Both the position numbers and the translations under genes were made by a program. Below the pieces are notes generated by a model. That model ran no database searches. It saw only the letters and a program-made list of their open reading frames with translations, and was not told the origin of the DNA. Positions 23,640 to 34,772 of a stretch of DNA of 64,000 nucleotides are shown piece after piece. The stretch comes from Akebia trifoliata (Eukaryota; Streptophyta; Magnoliopsida; Ranunculales; Lardizabalaceae): the NCBI GenBank assembly GCA_017979445.1, contig CM030707.1:17683086-17747085 (forward strand). The letters run 5' to 3'. Positions within the stretch are counted from its first letter, which is position 1, and every line of letters starts with the position of its first letter.

Positions 23640-26180
23640 CATAAAAAGTTATATCCTCGACTCCTTTCTCTCAAGGTTCAATCCCACTGTTATCATGGGG
23701 ATTCTCATAAATCTTTACGACTAATCCAATGGTCAAGAACTTGCTTCAATATCCACAAATTCTCATTCCCTAATTACCAGTAACACAAAAATAAATAAAT
23801 AAATAAAGGGTGTTGTTAACTTGTGCCCTAAGAGCGCACATTAAGATACACTAAATACCCTTCCAAATTTTATTTTACTACCTAAAACGCCTTTAAAAAA
23901 ATAAATAACTCCCTATCAAAAATACCCTCAAATGCTTATTTTGAAGGTGCTTTAAATACATCCTTTACAAAACCCATAAATAAAACAAAAAAACCTAACG
24001 ATGGGTTAACCCTCACACAATAGAGTTGCATAAAGACGATTCTCAAGAAGCTTAATATGTGCGTATGTGTTTGGTGTCTTGGGAATGATATGATAAGTGG
24101 ACTCAAAAAAAAGGTCTCCTTCAATGTCAGACAAGATTATTTTTAAATTAAAGAACAAGCATCCACAAATATATAACTTGAAATAATACAAAAAGAGGCA
24201 TTAAGTAGAGGAAGGAATGAAAAAAATCAGTTCGTAGAAAATTAAGTTTCAATCTTGCTAAAATCAATCCCAAATTGAATGTCGACGCCCACCAACCTTT
24301 AACTTTAAGCTTTTGATTGAACAATTAGACACTTGATGTAGAACAAGTCGTAGAAGATTTCATGAAGAGCTTGGATTGCCAAAAATAGAAAGCTAAAACA
24401 CACTAGTAGAAATCATGCGATGAGATTCATTCTTGAATGGAATCATCAATAACTTCAAGATCTATCGCTTTTCCATGGTCTTTATACTTTTACGCCTGAT
24501 TCTTTCGTTTACCTCCTTTTTAGGCAATATTGCTATTTTAAGAAAATTTTATTTTTAGTTATAAATGTTAGACCACATACCATCAATTCTACTTTACTTT
24601 TAGGGTTAAGTAGTATGTATTTTCATTATCAGATCGTCTTTATTATTTTTAGTAGTTTTTTTATTGGGATTGTAACTCTTTTTCTATAAAAGGGTTGTAG
24701 TTGTAATGCAAAAATCATCTTCACTTTTTATATAATTTCTTTTTGAGAAGTGGATTCCAGATTTTCTTATTCTTTCATTGTTGCACATTGCGTAAACACT
24801 AGTCTTTTCAATATTCTTTTATTTTACTTTATTTTTTGTTGTTTATCATGGGTACCCCCACCCTTAGGGTGAGACTAATCCCATGGTCACACGCATCGCT
24901 CCCTCGAAAAGTCCTACATGCAACTGGTTGAGTAGATTGTCAATCAGGCCCTGGAGGGTGGCCTCGAGGAATTCATTGCTTCATGGAGTTTCAAGCACTT
25001 GAGCTACCCTTCCTGAGGAGCTTATTAAGGCTCGGCTTGCCACTAGGCCAACCCATTGGGATTTCCACGAACCTATACTTGAAAGATAAAATAATATGGA
25101 GGTTGACCATTATTTATGTGTGATTGATCTGAGAATAACAATCAATTTATGTTTTAATAAATTGAAAGTATCTTCCTTGACGTGGGAGTTGCTTAGCAAT
25201 TTTCTACATCTTCTTCACTGTTTTTATTACTCGTCAAGAAAAAATATATTGAGAGTGGTTAAACTAATAGAGTGAGCATGTATTTCATGATATGAAGTTA
25301 AATATTATTCAAGTGTGAGAGACATAAGGTGAAAAAAAAAAAAAACTAGAAGGAGAGAAAAATAAATATATGGAAGATGAATAGAAAGAGAAATAAAGAA
25401 GGGGAGAATCATTTATCTTAACTGGTAGAGATATAATGAAATTACTTTTTCTCACAAATTTCTCTATTTGATTCCTGAGATTTTTTTTTTCTTGTTTTTT
25501 ATGGAATGTTACAAAGATATCCTAGGGGTTTCTTTTTCTTATTCGGTTTGGAAAGTTACATACATATTAAGAAACCCCAACAATGGAATTGTTCATAAAT
25601 TATTTCATTACAAATTTAGATTAATGATTACTTTTATTCTATAACCAATATAAAACTACTTAGCATATTTCATCCAAAAATATGATATCAAAATCCATTA
25701 ATGTGTTTCCTAGTTAACAACACATAATTATCTTGTATTTAATTTTCTTTTCTATGATTTTTCTAATAAAACACATTTACTAATTAGAACTGTAATCCAT
25801 GTTAAATATCAATCTTTTGAAGGCCTATATGTAGTTTTTTAAATGTTGTCACTTTTCTCATAATATCTTCTCAACTATTTTTAATGTTAATACAATTAAA
25901 AAGGATAAAAATATCTCTGTGTGGTGTTTATTTATCGTATATTTATATTTTTTTCGTATATAACCCCTTCAATTTATTACTCACTAGTCCTGTGTGATCT
26001 AGATCTTTCCATCATTTTCACAGTTATTTTTATCATCTTCAACGTTATATTCTATAAATTTGGGATTATTTGAAATATACTTATACCACAAACACTTAAT
26101 GTTATATATATACTAATTAATTTGTTATACAAAATATGAGGAGTTTTATTATTTATTAATGAAAATGCTATTATTTTGGT
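23640..26180 (+). repeat. Large tandem duplication, copy A
   Basis: This segment matches 26350-29740 in the same order and orientation. Shared landmarks include GGTTCAATCCCAC (23677 / 26391), GGGTGTTGTTAACTTGTG (23809 / 26519), TATAAAAG..GTTGTA (about 24685 / 27405), GGTGGCCTCGAGGAATTCATT (24958 / 28630) and TTTTCTAATAAAACACATTT (25760 / 29334). Neither copy has a convincing gene. Around 24600-24800 a TATAAAAGGG box followed by a TTCTTATTCTTTCATTGTT stretch looks like the 3' part of a Copia-type LTR, but no primer-binding site follows. The limits are approximate. Confidence 0.75.
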
Positions 26181-26349
26181 AGACCTCTACCTTTACCATT
26201 GAAAGTGAGTTACTACAAGCCTGAAAATATTTCAAAAAATATGGTAGTGGTGTCTATTCACACTCAAACTCTTTCAATGGTGATGACTCCAAAATCCTTT
26301 GTAGATGAGATCAAAACTCCAAAAAGTTTTGAAACCTCATGTATCTATA

Positions 26350-29300
26350 ATCCCGTAAAAAGTTCTATCCTCAACACCTTTCTCCTAAGGTTCAATCCCA
26401 CCGTTATCATGGGGATTCTCATAAATCTCTAGGACAAGCCCAATAGTCAAGAACTTGCTACAATATCCACAAATTCTTATTCCCTAATTATCAGTAACAC
26501 AAATATAAATAAATAAAGGGTGTTGTTAACTTGTGACCTAAGGGCGCACATTAAGATGCATTAAATACACTTCCAAAATTTACTTTACAAAAACTCCCTA
26601 TCAAAATTACCCTCAAATGCTTATTTCCAAGATACTTTAAATGCATCCTTTACAATACCCATAAATAAAATAAGAAAAACCTAATGACGAGTTAACCCTC
26701 ACACGATAGAGTTACATAGAAACGATTCTCAAAAAACTTAATATGTGTGTGCTTGTGTTTGGTGTCTTGGAAATGATATAATGAGCAAAAAAAGAAAAAA
26801 AGACTCCTTCATTGTGAGACAAGATGATTTTTAAATTAAAGAACAAACATCCACAAATATATGGTTTGGATTAATACAAAAAAGAGGCATTAAGTAGAGG
26901 AAGGAATGATAAAAATCAGTTCTCAGAAAATTAAGTGTAGATTGAAATCAATCCCAAATTGAATGCCAACTTCCTCCAACCTCTAACTTTAAGCTTTTGA
27001 TTGAACAATGAAGACACTTAATGCATAACAAAAGGTAATTGTCAAAAACAAAAAGCCAAAATGCACTAGTAGAAATCATGGATCCTGAAGATAGAATCAT
27101 GTGACGAGATTCATTCTCGAGTGGAATCGTCAATATCTTCAAGATCCATCGCTTTTCCATGGACTTTTCACTTTTATATCTAGATATTTCTTTTATCTCC
27201 TTTTAAGGCAATTGTGCTATATTAGGAAAATTTGGTTTTGCTAATAACTTTATTTATATATGTCAAATCACACACCGTCTATTCTACCTTACTCTTAGGG
27301 CTAAGTAGTATGTATTTTTATGATCAATTTAATTTTACTAATTTTAATTATTTTGCTATTTTTGATTATTTTCATTTTTTACTAGGATTTTAACTCTTCT
27401 TCTATAAAAGAGTTGTAATTGTAATGCATAAATCATCTTCATTTTTAATATAATTTTTTTTTCAAAATTATTTTCTGGTGAATTCCAAATTTTCTTATTC
27501 CTTCATTGTTTCACGTTGCCTCAACACTAGTCTTTTCAGCATTCTTTAATTTTCATCTATACCACATGCAAAGATGATCCATCAGTTGAATTATCCAAAC
27601 CACTAAGTGGGCCACATGGAGGATATGGGTTGTTTAACACCTTAGAACTCATCAATAATATCATTTAATTTTTAAGTAAAATATGCTAAAGTAAACTAAT
27701 AGAAAACCATTACATGCTTCAAATCTCAAGAATAATATAATTAAACTAATAAAGATTAACCCCGTAACGTATGCATATTATGCAAAATCCCATCAAAAGA
27801 ACAATGAAATGTAGAGGGAGTGGGGCTAGGGCAGTGAATTTTCTTATAGGAATGGGATTTTGAAATTCTCAAAGTTTTAGCAAAATTTCATAGCAAGATA
27901 GCTTTTAGGATCAGGAAGGGACGTAGAGTTCATTTTTGGTAGATTAGTTGTTGTGCACTTTACCTGTTTTATTGCAATTCTAAAACTTATTCGCTTTCCA
28001 CATTGAAGTTAATGTCAATTTGTAGATTTTTACTCAAACAGTAAAGGACCTTTCTTGAAATTTCGAGTTAGAAGAAGCTTCAATGATGGGAGGTTGAGTT
28101 TATCTCTCATTTTATTAGTCTGATTTTGACTATTCGTGTCCTTCATGAAGACGAGGACTATTAAGTGTGGGCTGATAGTAGGGACAAAATGTTATCAATA
28201 AGATTCAAGACGACTCTTTTCTTTTTTGCCTTCCAATTTTTTCTTTTTTTCTTTTTTTAGTTTGAAGTTCTAATTTTTTTTAAAACCATGTACATTGTAG
28301 CTCTACTGATTATGACTTCATTTGCAAAGTTAGTAGTAAATCTCTTAATCAATTGGCTATTCAATTATTATTATTATTATTTTTACATGATTTACTCTCC
28401 TATCATATCCTCATTTAATCTCAATAAGTGTTTCCCATTTTTTGTGTACAATTATAATATATTTTGGCATTCCACAGACCTAAGATCATTTTTTAAAATA
28501 TTTTTTTCCCATTTATTGTGGGTTATCCCCACCCTTAGGCTAAGACTAATCCCATGGTCACACGAACCACCCCCTTAGAAAGTCCTACATGTAACTGGTT
28601 GAGTCGAGGGTCAACTAGACCGTCGAGGGTGGCCTCGAGGAATTCATTACTTCGTGGGTTTCAAATACTTGACCTTCCCTTCTTGAGGTGTTTATCAAGG
28701 CTCGACTTTCCACTAGGCCAACCTCTTAGGGTTTCTATGGATCTGAACTTGAAAGATAAAATATTATATAGGTTGACCATATTGTTGTGTGCTAGATCAG
28801 AGAATAACAATCAATTTTTGTTTTAATAAATTGAAGGTTCTCCCCTTGACGTGGGAGTTGCTTAGCAATTTTATGCACCTTTTTCCTAGTTTTTATTAGT
28901 TGTCAATAAAAATATAATGAGATTGCTTAATCTAACAAAACGAGTATGTATTTTATGATAGGAAGTAAAATATTATTCGAATGCAAGAGATGTAAGATGA
29001 AAAAAAAAAAAAATTGAGAAGGAGAGAAAAAGAAATAGATGGAAGATGAATAGCAAGAATAATAAAGAAGGGGAGAATCACTTATCTTAATTGGTAGAGA
29101 TAGAACGAAATTACTCTTTCTCACTAATTTCTCTCTTTGATTCCTAGGTTTTTTTTTCTTATTATTTTAGCAAGTTACATAAATATTGAGAAACCCTAGC
29201 AATGGAATTGTCACATTAATGATGACTTTTAACGTATTTCATACAAGAATATGACATCAAAATCCATTAATGCGTTGCCTAATTAACAAAACACACAATT

Positions 29301-29740
29301 ATCTTGTATTTAATTTTCTTTTTTATGATTTTTCTAATAAAACACATTTACTAATTAGAAATGCTATCCATGTTAAATATCGAACTGATGAAGGCCTCTA
29401 TGTAGTTTTTTAAATGTTGTCATCTTTCTCACAATATCTCTCCCTTATTTTTAATGCTAATATAATTAAAAATGATAAAAATATATTTGTGTGATGTTTA
29501 TTTATCGTACATATATATTTTTTCATATATAACCCCATCAATTAATTACTCACTAGCCACGTTTGATCTAGATCTTTCCATCATTTCCACACTTATTTTT
29601 ATCCTCATCAACGTTATATCCAAGAAATTTGGGATTATGTGAAATATACCAATACCACAAACACTTAATGTTATATATACTAATTAATTTGCTATACAAA
29701 ATATGAGGAGTTTTTTTATGTATTAATGCAAATGTTTGGT
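26350..29740 (+). repeat. Large tandem duplication, copy B (with about 950 bp of extra DNA)
   Basis: Partner of copy A. It is colinear except that about 950 bp (roughly 27560-28505) is present here and absent from A, between the CTAGTCTTTTCA landmark and the CCCCACCCTTAGG landmark. The extra DNA carries no recognisable coding region or obvious terminal repeats, so insertion in B and deletion in A cannot be separated by eye. The divergence between copies looks substantial (many substitutions and small indels), so the duplication is not recent. Confidence 0.72.
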
Positions 29741-29764
29741 ACTATTTTTTTTTTTTTTTTTTAA

Positions 29765-30040
29765 ATATGTATGAAGAATTCGTTTATTATACATGAGACC
29801 ACTATTCATTACACCCAGCCAAGCGGGTATGGATTGAAGTGGGAAATTCTACATCCGCTCGCCAACAGTCTTATTTTCCTACCACTTCGCTTTGTTTAAG
29901 AGATTTGATCTCTTCTGACCTCACCAAGCCGGGTGAACGGGGTGCGTGAAGGGGATTGAAGGGGTGGGTGGTTTGGGAACAACAACGAGACAGAGTTTGT
30001 AGCCCCCCTCTTCCCCACGCCTATTTGCTCCCTAAGCCTC
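29765..30040. other. Segment of higher GC and unlike texture, origin unknown
   Basis: Between about 29800 and 30030 the base composition rises clearly above the AT-rich surroundings, with runs such as CTCACCAAGCCGGGTGAACG and GGGGTGGGTGGTTTGGG. It borders directly on a long T tract. No gene is recognised. The texture resembles plant mitochondrial intergenic DNA, but I could not identify a matching organelle gene. Confidence 0.3.
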
Positions 30041-30388
30041 AGAGAGATACTCTACTCTTTTTTGACTTTTTGAATCAAAATATTCATAGATTTGACCATG
30101 ATACAATTATGAATATTGTAAAGATAAATAAACTATTTTCATCCCTCTTTCGATGCTTGTCCGAGGACCTATGTAATTTGAAATTGGGATGTTCGTCTTT
30201 TATAACAAGTAGACCCACAATACAAACTAATAGATGTTCCTACCTTTACTTATAAGTAAGATCTATTCATAGTTGGTCAGTCCCCCACGACACAACTTCT
30301 CACTTTTCATGAATGTGCATGTCTCCCCTCTCCACCACAAGTTATAAGAACAAACTCTATAAGTGTCATTGCCACAACAATTGATTTT

Positions 30389-31945
30389 GTCATCGCCACC
30401 TATACCACATTCAATATTGTAAATTTCACATCACGATCAAGAACTTTGGATTTTTTTGTGAAAGTTATGAGATGCATAGAATAACTAATAAATGATGGAT
30501 GACATGGGCATCACAATACAAGGATATGCTATCTGGTTCTATGGCTTAAACATCGATTCCCAATCCAAATACTAGATCTTCATTCAAAAAGAGACATTCC
30601 TAAACTCCCCAAATAAATTGCACAAAAAAGAGGAGGAAGAAAAAAAACACATACTCAAAATGGAAATGCTAAGTTCCTGTCCCGATTGCTTCTTCTCATA
30701 AAAAAAATCTACCTATGACTCTCCTTCTAGATAGTCCAACAAATAACTAAAGAAACTAAACGTCGTTAAATCTCTTTCCTCCCACAAAAATCCGGGATCT
30801 CCAACCCCCAATGAGCGAAATGATCGATGGAAGGAAGCATTCAAATTAAGAAAAAGAGACGTGAAATGGGACCCCACAGTACATGCAACAAATTATCACC
30901 CCAATGGATCCCGTCATCACCACCTATACCACATTCAATATTGTAAATTTCAAATCACGATCAAGAACTTTGGATTTTTTGTTTATTGTTTTTTGAAAGT
31001 TATAAGATGCATAGAATAACTAATAAATGATGGATGACATGGGCATCACAATACAAGGATATGCTATCTTGTTCCTATGGCTTAAACATCGATTCCCAAT
31101 CCAAATACTAGATCTTCATTCAAAAAGAGGCATTCCTAAAATCCCCAAATAAATTGCACAAAGAAGAAAAACACATACTCAAGATGGAAATGCCAAGTTC
31201 CTGCTCCGATTGCTTCTTCTCATAAAAAAATCTACCTATTACTCTCCTTCCACATAGTCCAACAAATAACTAAAGGAATTAAACGTCGTTAAATTTCTTT
31301 CCTCCCACAAAAATCCGGGATCTCCAACCCCTAATGAACGAAATGATCGATGGAAGGAAGCATTCAAATAAAGAAAAAGAGACGTGAGATGGGACCCCAC
31401 AATATATACAACAAATTATCACCACAATGGATCCTGTCATCGCCACCTATACCACATTCAATATTGTAAATTTCAAATCACAAATCGATAATTTTTTGAC
31501 ACATTTTTTTTAGATAATTAAAAGATGCATACAATAACTAATAAATGATGGATGACATGACCATCACGATACAATGATACGCTAGCTTATGCATGTAACT
31601 TATATATTGATTCCCATCCGAATACTAGATCTTCGAAATAAGACAGTCCTAAAATCCCTAAATGACTTGCACAAAAAAGAGGAGAAGGAAAAAAAACACA
31701 TACTCGAAATGAAAATGATAAGTTCTTATTCCGATTGCTTCTTCTCATAAAAAATCTTCCTATTCCTCTCCTTCCAGATGGTCCAAGAAATAACTAAAGG
31801 AACTAAATGTCATTAAATTATTTTCTTCCCCCGAAAATCGGGATTCCCAACTCCCAAATAGAGAAATAACGAGTGGAAGGAAGCATTCAAATAATGAAAA
31901 AGAGACATGAGATGGGACCGCAAAGTACATGTGACCTCACAATGG
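30389..31945 (-). repeat. Three tandem units of about 524 bp derived from a LINE 3' end
   Basis: Unit starts are at 30389, 30913 and 31436, each at GTCATC[GA]CCACCTATACCAC, giving periods of 524 and 523 bp. Shared landmarks in each unit are AATAAATGATGGATGACATG, ATACTAGATCTTC and GTCCAA[CG]AAATAACTAAA. On the minus strand the third unit (about 31740-31795) still translates as WTIWKERNRKIFYEKK, the conserved motif near the C-terminus of plant LINE proteins; units 1 and 2 carry stops there. The array therefore seems to have grown from a LINE fragment. Units 1 and 2 are most alike; unit 3 is more diverged. Confidence 0.8.
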
Positions 31946-33779
31946 AGTAGATCGCACGATTAACTGACTCCCCAAGAGCTTTACACATGGAACAAAAGTT
32001 GGTTAGAATAGTATCATATTATCATTAGCTTGTTCACTATTAGAATTTTATTCCTATATTTAAAAGGGATTTTTGGCTCTAAATATTTTAATCATATTTT
32101 GTGGCCTCGATAAAATCTCATCAATCTCAAACACCCAAACTAAAATTTATACTTTAATTTAAAGCCAAAAAAAAAAAAATAGATGAAAAGTAACAAGTGA
32201 GTTAGAGTTGATTCGGTGAGAGTTCGATGTTAGTGACAGAGACGGCTTGGATTTGACATTCAAGTTCATTTTCGAAGGTTTTTACTTTCACAATCCTCTT
32301 TCGAACGTCACTTACATAGTCTCTATAATCCATGTATCGATCTTTCAAGATTTTCCTTCTCTCTAAATCGTGGAGATTTCAATAAATCTCCTAGGAGAAG
32401 TAATAAAGGTAGGAATGTAGGATTATATTGGTTGGGTTTACTCACCAAGTTGAACCCCTAACAAGATTCTAACTGACTTGACCATGGTTTTGGTGTGTTC
32501 CTAGTAAGACTCCCACTAAGTCTCAAATTGACCAATTCATTGACCACTTACTGACCCTCTAAAAGAATAAAATTGCAGCTACTTACCCAAAAACAATTAA
32601 AAAAAAAAAAAAGGAAAAAAGAAAAGGAAGAAAAAAGAAGAAGAATGGAATGGTAACTTTGATCTCTATTCCTATATATAGATGTACTTATAGACCATCA
32701 ACTCCATCTATAAAACTAGTTCAACACATACCATATATGAAAAAGAAGTCTAATGCGGCAACTTCGTTGTGCATAAGGAATTTCGGAGCTGACGAAGGAA
32801 AGAGAATAGAAAGAAATGGAGGGTTTTTATTGCCTTTTAGGTAATTTAGAAGAACTCCTCACAAGTTTAATGACTACTTGAATTACCCATTGACTACACT
32901 CCTCTAAGAGAGAATAGATAAAATAACCAAAATACCCTCATCTTCAGCATCCTTACTAAAACCCTTGATTTCTCCTTAAAACTTTTTTTTGGGGTAGGTA
33001 AAACGGGGTTAAGGCAAGTCCGATCAGAAAAAAAAAAAGAACACAAAAGGGATTAAATCCTCACCTAGGTTCGTCCTTGGGCATCCTCTCTTACAATGTT
33101 CATTATCTTTGGAGGTAAAATAGTAGAAGACAAGACTCTCGCATTAAAACTATCTTCAACCATGTCAATCTTTATGATTCTTTTACGTATTTGATTTTCT
33201 AAGAATCATATTATTTGAGCTAATGAGATTATATTAGTAAAATTCAACTGTCTCAACTTTCACATGACAGGAAAAAAAAAACTCAAATTCCTTTTGAATT
33301 TTCTCCTTCATCAGTGACAACTATAATATTAGGGTTTCGTATTCTCAGGGAATCCTCTGAAAAATCTTCTCATCTTAATTGTACTTCTATGCTTGGCATC
33401 GTTTTGTACAATTTTTTATGCTATTATCTTCTTAATATTTAAATAAAAATATTTTGATTTATTTGGTAATTCTTTCAAAAATCCAATGTCTTCGATATTT
33501 GATCTATTTAATTTTTAGTAAATTATTCTAGAAGTTAATATAATATTTCGTGGCATCGTGCTACCAAAATCCAATGTTGAAGATGAAGGATTTATGGCAA
33601 TAAGTTGCAGGTTGGAGATATTTTGGTGCATCAAAGATTGAACTCAAGGGGTAATGACAAGTTTTAAAATCTAGGGGTTCCTCTAATTATCATATAAAAT
33701 CTGAGAGTTAGCTCAATTTTTTTTTCTTTTTATTTTAAAAAATTAAATAGAAGGAGAGTCTGTAGTACTTCATACGTTT
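31946..33779. other. Gene-free stretch upstream of the vasculin-like gene
   Basis: AT-rich, with A runs near 32168, 32598 and 33027. A 64-codon open frame at 32650-32844 resembles no known family. The right end should include the promoter of the gene that follows. Confidence 0.4.
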
Positions 33780-34772
33780 TGTTTGAGCAGTCCAAGCAAC
33801 AAACCAGAATTACAACAAGAGACCTCTCTACGAATTCTCCATCTTCTTCGCTCTCAATCGCACGCGCAAGCACACTCGCTCTCGCATGAAACCCGTCTTC
33901 TTCTTCTTCTCCATCTTCTCTCAGCGGCGCAAAACCAAGACTCTCTCTCTCTGAGTCTCTATTTTGAACCCTAACGTCTCTCCTTCGATTTTCCTAGAAA
34001 TTCTGAATTTGATTTTGCGAAAACGCGTTGAGGACACTCGAAAGTTAATTGGATGGTTAGGGTTTCTCGTATCGGATCCAACGGTTAGGATTTCCACCTC
34101 AGAAACAACTAGTTTGCGCCTAGAGAGGTAGGGTTAGTTATCTTCCTTTTTGGGTTTGATTTCTATCTAAATTTGTGGTTCAAAGTTGAAGCAAGACCCT
34201 ATTTTTTTTTTATTGGAAGTTTCCTTTTGTCAAAGTTTCTATTATTTTTATTTCCTTTTTAATATTCGTCTAGGGTTTTATTATTTTTTCTCTTCCGATT
34301 CTAGGGTTTCTTGGAATGGGTTTAGATTCTCTTTGGAGAAGTCTTCTTTTGTTGTTTAAGAGATAATTAGGGCATCTTTTTTGGAGAATCGATTCGAGTT
34401 CTTGCAGAGATGAGGGTCATTTGAGTGTGTCTAATCCATCTCATGAGATGGAGGCGTAGAGTCTACTCGTCTTTCGGATTGCTAAACACTTAGGAATTGA
34501 TGTTTTTTCGATCTTGATTTGGCTTGTTCGGTGGTTTAATTTAGTGTACATTCTACATAGCAGGAGTCATAGGGTTTTCGAAATTTTGTTAAATTCAATC
34601 GAAATCAAAGTAGTTCGAAGAATGTGAAGCAAGGCTGGATTCTCGAGAACTCGGTAAATTAGGGTTGGACTGGATTAATTCTTTACGGGAACATAACACA
34701 ATTTTGTTGGAATAAGGTCGACCTAATAGGGATTTTTTTTCTGATTCTCACTGATCATGTTCCATACTTGTT
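33780..34772 (+). other. 5' leader region of the vasculin-like gene, probably with an intron
   Basis: A CT-rich segment (33895-33960, including CTCTCTCTCTCTGAGTCTCT) followed by GAACCCTAACG and several AGGGTTT motifs has the texture of a plant 5' UTR. A donor-like site near 34125-34135 (GAGAG followed by GTAGGGTT) and T-rich DNA before the start codon suggest a leader intron. The transcript start is inferred. Confidence 0.45.

Noticed and set aside
24567..24800. Possible solo LTR (TGTTAGACC ... GTAAACA) with TATAAAAGGG
   Set aside because: No matching target duplication, no primer-binding site, and the copy B counterpart has different ends; mentioned only as LTR-like texture.
28554..28826. 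90-codon frame in duplication copy B
   Set aside because: Not conserved as an open frame in the matching part of copy A (about 24880-25150).
30389..31945. Regularly spaced repeats considered as a CRISPR-like array
   Set aside because: Units are about 524 bp, contiguous and LINE-derived, and the genome is eukaryotic.
32650..32844. 64-codon plus-strand frame upstream of the vasculin-like gene
   Set aside because: No homology, no Kozak-like or exon context, composition typical of noncoding DNA.
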